Made by a program: the position numbers and the translations under genes. From Rotaria macrura (Eukaryota; Rotifera; Eurotatoria; Philodinida; Philodinidae), in NCBI GenBank assembly GCA_900239685.1, contig OENT01000432.1, forward strand, positions 1-64,000: a stretch of DNA of 64,000 nucleotides, read 5' to 3'. Under the pieces are notes generated by a model that had not been told where the DNA came from, did not search any database, and worked only from the letters and a program-made list of their open reading frames with translations. Below, piece by piece: positions 1 to 13,800 of this stretch. The stretch's first letter is position 1. Every line of letters starts with the position of its first letter.

Positions 1-2736
1 TCTTCCTAAAATTGAACGCTCTACAAGCGTGGAAAATTTCATGAAAATCGGTGAGCACCTTTGTAAGCGTGTCAGAGATCCCATGGAAATAGCCTCACTT
101 GAAATAATCAACAGATGAATATCAACCGTTTGAGAAGAATATCCTATTTAAACGATAGTGTTCACTATCTGATCATAATTAAAATTATAATTAAACAAGT
201 ATTATCATCGTATTCTGATTTGATTGATCAATCCAATAGTTTTCTCTAATTTTTGAGTTAGTATTCGACTTTTCTACTAATTTCAACGAATGATGATTCC
301 AATTGTCCAGAAAAACAATTGAAACTAAGACAGATGATATTCAAAAAGGATAATGAATAAAATCTACGTGTAATCAAGTAGAAATATATACTGAATAGTG
401 ACCTTTGTTTTTTCTCCTTTCAATTTTTACGCGTTGTAGATGCACAATTTCGATGTCCTTATTCCTGAAACGTTTGTCAGTACTGTCTACTAGTGAATTA
501 TTCATAAATAATCATTATCGCTCACACAATATTGAACTATAATTTTGATCTGTGTTTTTTATGTAAAACATTTATTCAATTCAAAATTTTTTAACACAGT
601 CTTTTACTTTTTCTTCTACAAGTCGAAAAATGAATATTTAAACGACTTGATCAAGTATAATGACGAACGTCTATGATTGTGCCTACTTTATTTTATTGAT
701 CGATTAACATACACATCATCACATAGTAATAACTTGATGATACGTTTTCGACGAAGTACTGATCGACACCTTTCTCTATCGAAATTTGAGGTTGTTTTAC
801 AACATTAAAATGTAGAATCACTCTATTAGAAATCTATTATTTTCTTCTATGAGCATGAATGATTCTTTTGTTGTTTTGTACACGTGACATCTAATGCTCG
901 CGATATATCCTCAAAAACAGAATAGCTTTAATAAAAACAAAGGGCGAAAGTATTCGTCACACTCAATAAAGTAGATCATACTCCTTAGCTTGTCAGAGAG
1001 TGCATACTTAAACGAATAAATAGAGAGAATGAGAAAGTATTCATCAATTACTACTGTCTAGTATTCATATCATGAAGAATGACTTTGATCTAGACAAGTT
1101 CTGTCATTGAATGAAGTAAATATGGATAAATGATACGATAGAGTGAAGATTTATAGCCGAGACATTTTGATGGTGTTATTACTGCAAACAAGTGTTCATT
1201 GAGTATATTAGTTCTTCGAAAAATCATAAGAATGAAGATCGGGTAGTTTTCAAATCTATTTTTGTCCCATTTCTCTACTTTGAAAATCTAAAGAGCACAA
1301 GTATTAAAAAATTATTAAAATGTCTTAGTTGTGCAAGCATTGACAGATGCTGTATAGTTTCATAAAATGACTGGACAAATACATGTTAATCACAGGTTAC
1401 AACTGAATATTTTTTTTAAATTCCTATCGATACACGTAGGCAACATAATTTAAAGTATATCCTAGATCGCAAATGTGTTCATAAGATGAGAAAAGTGGAA
1501 TTGGTCGTCAACCAGTCAATTTAATGTATCTAACATGATTGTCATGAATTTTATTTTCCTGGACAAAGTTCGAAGAGAACATCAAAGGTTGGAGAGATTG
1601 TAAGAGAGTTTGTTTAATTGTGTGCTTTCTCTTTGAGAATCAAGGATCATGCAAAATGTGGACTGTGCAGCTAACGGAAAATCATCGTTTCTGATTACAA
1701 TAAGAGCATCGCACAGTCCATGGAAAATATTGAAAAAGACTATCGAAAAAATGATATATCTGTTTACGTATGAGAATACGGGAGTTAATTGTTGGAGAAT
1801 GTTGTCTTTGCATTTTCAATACATGAGTACAAGATTCGTCAGAATTTCCGATTGATGCTCACCTTTAGAAGTAAAATTGATTTCTATTATCATCCTTTGT
1901 ATTTTGTTTTTCTTATCGGAATACAAATCCCTTTTTGAATATTCTGGTAAGGACAAATACCAAAAAAATAAATAAATATCGATGGATTGAAATCAACTAC
2001 GATGTTGTCTGATTTTCCAACTTAGTAATTTATTGAAAATGAAAAGTTTCAATTGACATATTCTCAAGAAAAAAGATCAATCTGTCATTTGATCGAATCA
2101 CTCTAATATCAGAGTGTAGAAAGCATTATATACAACACATTTCTATTAAACACAAACCAACTTCTTCTAGATCACAGATAAATAGACTCTAAAATACATT
2201 CATTTCATATACATGATCCCGCCTCATGGAATTATGATACTAATATGCCGAGTTTTCACAAATTCGACTGTTTCTTTTTGTAGGAGTCTACGTAGTCTTT
2301 CTTCGTCATTTTTTTCTAACTTATTGTTACATAATTCATGAGTACGACATCGATATGTTTCGTTGGTGCACCTCATCTCTGACATATATATGCACACATG
2401 TGAGCTTCAATGATAGGAGTTTCTCCGAAATATTTATAGACACGAGGTAAGATTAGCAATGTTCTAAAACAACATTTCATCCTTAAACTTGGATGAGATC
2501 TTGATGTAAGTTTGAAATACATGTACGAAGTTCAATCAAGTCGATTTTCGAAATAATCAACGTCCTCAATGCTGTATTTAGGTCATACTAAAACTAATCA
2601 ATTAGGTTACAGATCAAGAGTAAAACTTACAAAAAGAGAAATATCAGGACATAAAAAGGTATTGAGGAACACAACATGCTTGAGTACTTCATGACTAGAA
2701 TTGACGGGGTGAAAAATAATAATCATCATAAATATA
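1..2736. other. Stretch with no recognisable gene
   Basis: AT-rich DNA between the window edge and the 3' end of the lipase maturation factor gene. The longest ATG-initiated frame (1649-1855, +) resembles no family I know and has no domain features. I see no RNA gene, transposon or tandem array. Part of it is presumably the 3' flank of the minus-strand gene that ends at 2737. Confidence 0.6.
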
Positions 2737-4545
2737 TCACTCTGCTTTGCTGATTGCTTCCGCGTAAAGCCCAATACGATTACGATACCAAATTCTACCA
2801 ATTTGATTCGGTGGTGTATTTTCGACTAATTCCTTTAAATCTTGCTCACGTTTATACGTATAACGATAATCATATAACCATGCACGTATATATTTCGGTG
2901 GTTTATTACGAAATGGTTCTGGTAGCGGACCAAGTAACGATAGAACTGATCGATTGTGTTCAAGAATACGTTCTAAGAATACGTCAAACCAATGTGGTGG
3001 TGGAGCACCTCGAGCTGCATCATTAGGCAAAAACCTAAACATATGATACATTTTTACTTTTGTCATTGTTACTGTTGAAAATTAAATTTTACCAAAGTCT
3101 CCAATCAAGATTTGGCATATGACAAAATGGTACAATCGCCAACGATTTATTAATATTTGATGGTTTATATTTAAATTCGTATTCATACCACGTCGATCTA
3201 TCATCACTTCCTTCGACGACAATTTCCCAACGACGTTTTGTCATATGAGCAAATTTAACATAACGACCGCAAAGTCGCAACGGTGATATTAAATCATGTC
3301 CATATTGTGACCATTCCATTAGATAATTCCATGGAGTAAGAAAAAACCTTTGAAAATATTGATTTTGATATAGATATTGAGTTAATCTTAATGGCTGAAT
3401 TGAATATCGAATAAAAATTGGCCATGAGAATGGATTTTGACCAGCAAATGTTGACCATAATGGTACAAGGGATATAAAGAAGTACGGTAAACCAAGTAGA
3501 AACCATGGTAATAATTTAAATGGCCATGCCATTGAATATGGTGGTATTGCAGTATATTCAAGAAATGATATCAAAAAATCAAAAGGAATTAACGAACGCC
3601 ACACATTATCATTTAAAAGTAAAATCATTTCTGTAATTGTTAATGGTGCCAGATGAGCATAATTTCCAGTTACATTAATTCCTAATAAAATAAGTAAAAA
3701 GAAAACATACGAAATCCAGCGTACTGTTTGTGGTGTATAACAAAGCAATGCTCCTATAGCTTCACTAATATACGTAAAATATGTTTCATATTTATGAATC
3801 GAAGGTGGCATTCGATAAAAATATGGTGATAATGGATTCGGCAATGGCCTGCAATAGAGAAAAAAATCTATAATATAATTTTTTTCGAAATGACAATTTT
3901 TTTTTCATATTATTTTACTGAGTCCAATAATGCCATAACATTGCTGTACCATCTTTCCAACTTCGATCTCCACCTGTATACTAAAATAGAATCAAACATA
4001 CTAACTATGAATAGATCTCTTTTCTTTTCATGTGACTTTCTTACTTTTCCAATTGCTCCACCGAGCATAATACGAAATAGAAGTGACCATTGAATGAACA
4101 CCAATACTTCTGGTTGTACGGCAAGAAATGGTGAACATAGTATATAAAGCATGTCTGTTTCTAGTATGTTTGAATGCATTTGTAAACCCATGAATGTTGT
4201 TGATACAGTCACCAATGATGAATAACAAAACCAACAACCAAGTAGACATATACCCGGTGGTATAATTGCAAAAAACGCCATTATCGAACAAACTATTCCT
4301 ATCCAATGAAGTGCTAGGAGAAAATTGTCCGAATCCGAAATAATCAAGCAAAGTGTGGGACGTTTTAGAAACGTCATGTTACGTTCTTTCCAATAACGTA
4401 CAAAACTATAAGCAGGTAAAATTCCAGTACTACCTATTTGACCACGCCATTGGGATAATGACGAAATGAATGCAACCAAATTAATACAAGCTAATGAACG
4501 TTCGAAAAGTGAAATAGAAAGAGACCATGGTTCGTTAAACAGCAT
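2737..4545 (-). CDS. Lipase maturation factor (LMF1/LMF2 family), 4 exons
   Basis: A polytopic ER membrane protein family whose vertebrate members fold and assemble secreted lipases. Exons are 4545-4045, 3980-3919, 3848-3093 and 3034-2737. They join in frame to 538 residues, near the usual 550-700. Family landmarks appear in order: QxxGxIGSTGILPA near residues 32-45; a segment reading CWFCYSSLVTVSTTFMGLQM; GDRSWKDGTAM; QPLPNPLSPYFY; TGNY; LDWRLWF at the exon 3/4 join; and PPKYIRAWLYDYRYT near the C-terminus. Several hydrophobic helices fit a multi-pass protein. The chosen ATG (4545-4543) is 4 nt after a strong acceptor (TTTTTGCAG), so a short upstream exon or a trans-spliced leader is possible. 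It lies 305 bp downstream of the ACC stop on the same strand. I cannot tell LMF1 from LMF2. Confidence 0.9.
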
Positions 4546-4850
4546 AGCTCTGCAAAAAGAAAATGCTGTGAAAAATAAAATCTGGCAATTGATATGTGAA
4601 TGAGAATGTTTATTCACACTTGATGAGAAACATAAAGGGAGAATTATCATTTCGAGAAAGAAAATATGAATTAAAACAAAACAAAGTGTTCGATATCCTA
4701 TTTCACATAAAATGAATGAAACAATATCAATGAAAACGAACGTTTTCTTTTGTTGTGTTCATGAAAAACAAACAAGAAAAATTATTCATAACATACGAAA
4801 ACAGAAGGGCATGCAAACTGATTAGATTTTTTTAATCAAGGTATCGATGT
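4546..4850 (-). other. ACC-LMF intergenic spacer with 3' splice acceptor
   Basis: The 305-bp gap between the ACC stop (4851) and the LMF start (4545). It ends in a pyrimidine-rich tract and CAG directly before the LMF start. I saw no clear AATAAA for ACC in it. The short spacing plus the acceptor would suit a downstream gene of an operon matured by spliced-leader trans-splicing, but an ordinary 5' UTR intron is equally compatible with the sequence. Confidence 0.4.
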
Positions 4851-7800
4851 TCACTTTTTTGTTGTAGTTGTTGTTTTACTGTTTAAAATACGATTGATTT
4901 CAGAGCGTTGTTCATCAGTTATCTCTTGTAGTATATCTGATAGAAATTCCGGATATGTTTGAAGTAATCTTTGGAAAAAAAGAACACAACATCAATAAAT
5001 AATTGATTTTGTTTTAGAAAAAAATTCAACAAACTGATGAATATTTCGACGTGCATAGCGCTTTTGTAAAGATTTTATACGATCGTTCAATGACGATGAC
5101 GATGATTCGAATCGATCAAGCCATTCAGCAACAATTTTATCGTTGGCCCATAATGATAACTAAATAGAGTGGTTTTAAAATCGTAAAAATGAAATTCAAT
5201 GAAATATTCCCTTACATCATTATTTTTATCTTCATTAAACCATTGTTGGAGATAATTAGAAGCTGATTGATAATCAATAGAAGATTCACCAGCGATTATT
5301 GTTTTAATAGCATGGTTTTCGCCTAGACGACGCTTCAAACGCCAATAAAAAAATTCACGACTTGTTCGCCAATCTAATATTGCCTTGTTAAAGAGACGAA
5401 CACAAACAAGCATGATAACATTTTGAAGGGAACGAAAAACAATTACTTCATGATTTAACTTACTCGAATAACACCTTTTTCTTGCATTCGACCTGGTGTA
5501 TCATGCAGATCACAAAACATGACAGCAGCTTGTTGATATACAGGTAACAGTATTTTTTCTCGATCAACTAACCTTCTTTCAAGATCTTCTTTAATATTAA
5601 TTGTTGCACCCGTTGTGCATGATGTTATTTCAGAAACCATTTCTCGACAAACAGGATCAAGTCGATGTATTGTACGTGTTAAATCTTTCATGCGATATTT
5701 TATTTCGACCGTACCCTCCGGTTCAAGTACGCCACCACGACTCATTCGATCAGCATACATTTCCATGTAACGTAAGTTAATGGTTGGATCAATAACAACC
5801 CAAGCGCCACCTCGTAATTCACCAAATGGTGGTATATAGTTGAATACGGGCTGTTCATACTCACGTAAAGCATCGACGATATAAGCACCGAATTTCATAA
5901 TTTGATCATACATATCTTTCATTCCACCACTGAAACCACGCCAATTGGCAAATATCATTAGTGGTAAATTTTCACGTTTAAAATCATTAATGGCTTGAGC
6001 AGTTTTAAATGCTGAATCAGGAAACCATACTTGACCAGCTTGTTGTATTGTACGAGCATCTGAATCGAAATTAGCCGGATCAGCTGGTTGTTCTAATTCG
6101 ACTGTACGTGTTTCAACAGCAATAACACCCATAGCTAGAAGGAATAGATTTCGTTTCAGGAGATTTCTATTCATGATTCGTTCAATACTTACGAATTCCA
6201 CCAAGACGAGCACGACCACATACAACAGTTTTCGCCCAACCTTTCATTATTTCAACAAACGAATCTCGATCGAAAAATCCCGATTGATATGATGCCCCCA
6301 TAGAAATTCCTGCGTCAAAATGATTTATAGATTGTTGTGTTGGTGCAAGTTGTCGTCCATGAATCATATTTCTTGGATCGTATGGTGTCGATGTGGGAAT
6401 AAAATCAATCGGACGATCAATCGGATCATAAAATCCCGGTAGGGTCGGAGGTAAATGCAACATGGTTTCGGGCATATAAGACAACCAACGAAGTATTAAT
6501 AGACATCCTTCAAAATCATCTTTGACAATATCATGTGAAATACCATTATTATACATAATTTGTATACCACCTAATTGATTATTACTATTATAAACTTCTC
6601 GACCAAGTACTTTATTAAGTGCACCAGCACCCGTCAATATAATATGAGAATTTTCAACTTGTATAACACGAGATCCAAGTCGTACAAGATAAGCACCTAT
6701 ACCTACAGCTCGACATGTCACTAAACTAATTGTAGGCTAAACAAACACATAGAATCAAATTCATTTGTCACATGAAAAACACAGATATTTACTATGACAT
6801 TGTATGCAAGTGATGTTTCACCAGCAATCATTCCAGATCCACGTAGATTTTCTACACCTAAACTATTTTCTTTTCCAATGATATCAAGAATTTTATATCT
6901 TGATTCTCCATCATCCTCTACTAATTCTGTTCGTACACAGTTCATATGTGCTACACGTGCATAATCATCCGATGTTAAATATAAATAGCGTATGCCCTTT
7001 TCAATATCTTCTGGATCATTCCATGCTATATGATAAAGAAATTTAAGTTCTTCAGCAAGACCAATACGTGCACCACTATTGGCCGATATATAAATACGTG
7101 GTACACGTTCGAGACGTGCTAATTCTGATGCACGTTGAAATAATAAATCTTCTTCCATGCCAAATGAACCGATTTTATACGTGATATCATTAGCAATAAC
7201 AATGATTGTACGACCATTGGGACATTCAGGTGTTTTCATACGAATACGCCATGCAATTACGCCACAATCATTTTCTGCTGGTGAACGTGTACGTGTTATA
7301 AGACCACATTGTTGCAGTTTAGTATTTATTTCAGATGCAGACGATTTCGATACTGGCGATGTTGATGGCGAACTTGATCTACCTGATGACATAGATGTAG
7401 GTGAAAGTGCAGAAGACGTATCATGACAATTGACTATTTCAAAAGAGAAAACGAAATTGATTTCGATTTTTTTATTAAGAAACATTCTTTTCACAGTACC
7501 TTGGTTTAAGTTATCAAGTATAAGTTCTTGACAAAGAAAATTATCCTTTGGTACTGTTTGATCTTTTGGTCTATTGAATTCTACATATTGTTTCCATGAT
7601 ACAAGTAAAGCTCGTCGAAACATTTCAGGTAAATCATAAGCATAGGTTGTACTATTTGATTGAGCTGTGAATCGTTTATATTGCAATTGATCTTTTGTTA
7701 GATATGGTTCATGCAATGTGCGACCATCGAATGGACCTGGTTTACCAATATTATATGTTTGAAATATAGTCTGGCCTGTTGATTGATTTGTTACTTCACG

Positions 7801-10800
7801 ATATAGTGATATATCAAGATGATAACCACTTTCATATGTCATAAATGCTCGAAATGGCATGGCTTCAGAATCCGGTGTTAGACGCAATGTCATTTTCAAT
7901 TCAGCTTGAAGAATACGTAGTTTCCATAAACGAAGACCTAGATTTTACAGTTAAAAAGCAAATTTTTTTCTTGAATTAAAACATTCAAATATAATTTTCA
8001 CATCGAGCTAATCAAAACTCGATGACTTACCATAGCGTAGTACCATTTCACGAACACTCTCTTCAACTTTACTTGGTTCAATACAAACAGTTGGTACAAA
8101 ACACATGAATACATGATTACAATCTGTTTTTTTAGCTAATGGATGCGAAAATGCTAGTTCTAATTCATCCATAGCTTCGAGTAGTGTACGTTCAGCTTCG
8201 TTTTGTAAATATTCATAACTTGTTTCTTTCGTTACTAGATCGGAATGTCGAATAATGGAACGGGCAAACAAACGATAATCTGCTGTATCGTTTAGTTTAC
8301 TATGAATTTTTCCTTTGCCTAAATATATGTGTACTTTACGATTCGATGTTGCAACGAATTCTAAATCGAATGAACGTAATCGATAAAGTTCAAGTTGATA
8401 TGCAAGTGCAGGTTCAAGATTTCGAAAGATTTTATCTTCACCAAACTATAAGAAATGAAATGAAAAATTTAACAAGAGAAAATAAACAAACTTCTTTATC
8501 CTACATCTAATCGTTTTCGATAGGTAAAATAAGCTGGAAATTGACGCTATAATTAAATCAAAGTGAAAAAAAAAGATGGATCAAGCATTGTATATTATTT
8601 TTATTTTAAAATTTCCAGTAGTTACTTTTGTTGCAAGTGAAAATGTTATCCGACGAATATTCTTTGCCATACACATTTGTTTCTAATATTATATAGATTC
8701 ATTTATAGATTTGTCATTACGTTTTTGCTCTTCAATAATTCGACTTACTTTTGATTGAACAAACTGTAAAAATACATCATCGAGTTTTAAATTTTGTTGC
8801 AGACCAGCATCATCTTTAATAAATACATAAATAAGATTTGTTGCTTGATCAATCTATGATTAATAAAACAATTGTATATAAGCATAGAGAATAGGTTCGT
8901 CCTGTTTTTATTTTACTTGTACGGTAGCCTTTTGAGTTGAACTATCAAATGATGCTTGTCGATTATGTCCATGCAAGGGTCTACGATTACGAATAGAAGA
9001 ACGTGTATAGCATGGGGCTGATGAAAATGGTGTTAATAATTCATCGAAACAGCTAGATTTATAAAAAGTATTGAAAATTATAATTATGAATGTTACTTTT
9101 CTTTTTGCTTTCGAGTAAACTAACTTTTTTGCTCGTTCTAAATTATCGAATGCAGCTATTATGCCAGTACGTCGAAATAATTGTGGATCTTCATCGTCCA
9201 ACATCATCATATCATCTGTAAAACTACCAGTTCGACCTGCAGATTCTTGTAAATACAGTCTACAAATCAATAAACATAATGTTACACGTACATCAATTAA
9301 TTGAGTCCATAATTTGTGTTCTTTACAGAAAAAAAAATGTTTTTTTTATTTTTAAGGAGATTATCATTCGTGCATAGGACTATAAATAAATACTATAGAT
9401 ATTCAGGAAGAAAACAAGAAAGTACTAAACAAACGTATTACAAACACCGTTTAAAACTAGACATTTCTAACAGTCACGTAAGATAGATAATTGAACTATG
9501 ATTTCTACAGAGATCATGTTCCAGAAAAAGTTTATGGGCTTACTCAACATGTCAAATGTTTGGCCAATTTTTCAACACTTGTAAAAAACTGCAGAATTTT
9601 CAATCCATCAAATTTTTTTTTTAGAAATAATTACTAATCGATATGTCGTTTAATTAGTTGTATGCTCCTTTCTTGGAAGACGAGTGAAGATATGAAAAGA
9701 ACTCAATGTTAGTGACAACTCTAGAGATCCGATTTCTCTTCGTGCACTCTAATAAATAGGCCAATATCAAATTGAAGCGTCATCTATTCGAGGGCTTTTA
9801 TCATGAATGAAAACTTAGACAATTGTCATGTCGAGCGATTTTTTTTTGACTAACTTTTAAATAGAAACAGTCTCTCTATTTTTCGTTCTCGTTTTCTTTT
9901 CTTCTTACCGATTCGGATGATTTAATGGTAAATACAATGAAAATTGAACAGTACAAGTACCATCCGAAAGAAAGCCATGTTGAACACTAATCAGATCATA
10001 GGATATATATGAACGACGAACATAAACCTATGATATTCAAAAATTCATCATAATGAGCAATGTCGATAAACTTATTTTTGTTAAATATTTACTTCCAGGG
10101 CTGATTGACGCACTTGAGTATTTGGATGAAAATAGAAACTATGCAAAACATCAAAGATACTCGTTTCAGATAGAATCAATTTCTAAATAGAAAGAAAAAC
10201 ATAAATTGTTTAATATCTTTTATTTTTCTTCAAACTACTTGTAAGTTTTCTTGACAAAATTTATGTCCATACATATCAAGTGCACTTAAAAATATTGATT
10301 CCATTTGATTAAGTCTTAATTCATACGGAGGTTGTTGAAATTCGATCAATACTTGTCTTGCTTTTAATGCAACTTTGGCATTGTGTGCATGTGTTAATAA
10401 CGTTAGTTCATTTAATAATGCTGCTAATTCATCTGATAATCTAGGATCACGTTCAAATAATAAATCAATCAACATGATAATAAGAGCATTCTTCGAATTA
10501 TAATTTGAATGTGAAAAAACAAGTTCAACAACTTTATGCATATCAATTTTATATTTATCTCGTAATTGTGTTAAACATTTATCATATTGACCGAATTGAA
10601 ATACTGTTTCGATACTTAAATAGTTTCTAATTAAATCTGTTATAACTGTTTTCATATGACCTTTTATACCATTTCGATAACGTTGCACTAGTTGTACAAG
10701 ACTTTGTACGGTTGTAAAAAATTGATCTCTTTCACTACGATGTTCCAATTTTGTTGCATAATTATCAATAAATGTTGCTATTGACTGTGAAGGAAATTGA

Positions 10801-13800
10801 ACTAAGACAGATGTTAAATTACTTCGATAATTTCTCAATAACTTTTGTATTTCTTTTTTCACATCTTGTGGCATACGTTCAGATATGTTTGATAAGATCT
10901 CTTCAACTTCAAGTAAGGGTAATGATGGATCACGCAGAATTGAAAATAACTTATCAACAGTTGATTTAAGTCTTTCACGAAAATACTGCTCTGGATATTT
11001 GTAACCATGAAGAATGTTTTCTAATGTTTGTTTTGTTGCTTGAAATACTTGATTCAATTTTGAACTCGTTGAATGATTCGTTTTATCAAAATGAAATCTA
11101 CCATCGTATAATGTTGATTGTGGCATTTGATGAGAATCATCAAATATGACATGTGCAAGAACACATGATGCATCCAAAATGGCACCGGGACGTTTGTTCC
11201 ATTGAAGACTAAAAGATAGATTTTGAAAAGTTCAGTTCTAGTTCAAATATTCAAAGTATTAGTGGAGATGTCCTTGGATATAAACTGATGTGTTTCGAAC
11301 GCTTTAATATTATTGATTTCATCTGAACTGAATTCTCGTCCACACATATGTATAAAAACAAAATCCTCAACGTGATTATGAACACTTGTTCGTATGTATT
11401 GTAATTGTTGACGATATTTCTAGTGAAACGTATTCCAATGTTTGAATATTGTTCTCTTGTTTTTCCTGATGATATATATTTTCATACAAGTTTAAATGAG
11501 ACTCTGCTATTATTCCAAACTTGTTCATGAAAATATTTTTATTTTATAGTATTAGCCATCAATCGATATTCGAAACTGATTTTAATTTATAAATGTGTCG
11601 TATATAGAAAAATTCAGTATGTTTCGTCGTTTCAGTCTCAAGTAGTAAACAGAAGAGTGAGCTATTGCGATAAATCAAGTTTTGCGTGCATAGCATAAAA
11701 TTTTTCTTTAAGTCAGTATCTCTAGATCTTCTTCTAACATGAATTTCATCCCATTCTTTCGCTAGACACTCTTCTCTTCAGATCTGTTTTACGTATTGCT
11801 ATGTTTACACTTACTCCTTGCGCATCGTTTGCTTCAATTCTTTCATTACTATGAAAAAATCGGCTATGCATGTGGTATAGAACTATCAGCATTAATTATA
11901 ATTCAATTATACAGAATCGATACGAATCTTAAGAAGCTATTTGGAAATTTTTACTACATCTTTTAAGACTCTAGTAAGATATATACTATTATTTAAAATT
12001 TAGATACTTCCTCAAAGTCTTGTTGGAACTATTGTTAACATATGAAATCTTACATAGTAACTATAAGATATCATAACCTCGTAGAACATGTATTTAACTT
12101 TGTAAATGCCTAACGTAGCATTGCAAGTGTTGTGTTGAACTAAGGCAATGATCCATATAACATGTGCAACAGACATCGAAAATGTTACATGTAGTATAAT
12201 GATTTTGTTCGATCGATTGGACGTATTGAAGTACGTAGAGAAAAGAATTTATAGAAAAAAGATCATGCCATGATTATGATATGATATTATTTAAGATTCA
12301 AATGTATTTCAAACTTGCGAAAGAAAAAATTCCGACTCTCTTATATCTTATCAACGTCTATCAGCACAAAACTCAATGTAAAATTCATTTTAGAACTTAA
12401 GACTTACTGTCCTTTCGATGGACATCGAAGTTCAGTAACCATTTTCATAACTTCGATTTCTGCATAGACTTGGCCAGCTTCAATAGGAGCACCATCTTCA
12501 ACTGTGTAATGAAGAAGTTTTCCAGCTGAAGGTGATCTGTATGAGTTAAACATTTGATTTTTAACAAGAATAAAACTACTCGCTTTTATTTGCCTACCTA
12601 AGTACAGAAGGATCATTTTCTTTTTGAAAAATACATGATTTATTATTGACAATGATTCTATAAGTATCGACATCTTCTTTCATAAATGTTGAATAACTTG
12701 ATCCATCTAAACTAATCAATATACCACCATCTTTCATCCTAAACAAAAGGCAAACGTATCCTCAGCATAGACTCTTGTTCCTTGCTTTCATCTTTACCGG
12801 TTAGCTTCGACTTCGATAAACGAGTCATTCATAACAACAAAAAAACAACTTGGTCCACATTTTGTGACCTATAAAACGAATTATGTATGCACATTTTTGT
12901 GATTGTTGCTTTCGACAAATCAATTTATAAGATGTGTCCAATTCTAGTGATAGAAGTTTGGACGTCGCCTCTATTTCGACAATTATCATATTCAATATGA
13001 TACGTATCCTAGGAATGATCTTCTTGAGAGTAGAAATATCAACGTCTTCTATTTCATCTTTTAACCTCGCAGATATTTAATGAACATCTTCTTTTACCTG
13101 AACTTTATATTTAATATGTTCATAGATAAGTTCCACATATGTTGAAATGGTAAGTGTATTCATCGGTTGTATCTGACCACTAGAAAAATCGAAGTTCTTT
13201 TTTATGTTCAACGAAAAAAACAGGACATAAATTACGAAGCTTTCTACCGTTCAAGTGAAGATTGGAAATTTTGAAAACTAGTGCGAAACTTTTCATCGGC
13301 AACATGTATAGCGCCACAAATAATAGATATCATAATATTGGGCTTTTCTGTTTGAAAACGTTCTGCAATTAAAGTATCTAGCCAACTTGTTTTAACTGTA
13401 TTATTGATGAAAGTTTCAGTTTCAAGTAAACGTATTAAAATTTCCACTAGTAATAGAAGTTTTGAAATAAATATAAAGAAAATTATGTAAAAAAAAACTA
13501 AGAGAACAATTTTTTCTTACCAGTTGAATGGAAATCACCTCGAATAGATAATTCTTTTAATGCAACGACAAGATTTCTATGAAAAATAAAATAAAACAAA
13601 CAATAGCGAAAACCCATGAAAATCGACAAAACAAACTCTCGTGCATCGTCTCGAGTATCACCATGTGAAAAAATATGTCCAAATTGAGAATCAGCAAATT
13701 CATGTAAACCACCCGATGATGATATACTAAAATATCCCCAAACATTTTGCCGACTACGAAAATTTAATTCTTCAACAGTTCCCGAACTTGGTTTAAAGCC

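Noticed and set aside
1649-1855. 68-residue plus-strand ORF
   Set aside because: No homology recognised and no supporting signals.
7157-7426. Plus-strand frame rich in Asp/Val, antisense to ACC exon 30
   Set aside because: Exact antisense shadow of the carboxyltransferase coding sequence.
8700-8748. Continuation of the ACC frame past 8749 as exon
   Set aside because: It runs into stops. A perfect GTAAGTCG donor at 8748 joins in phase to [14 protein letters not shown].
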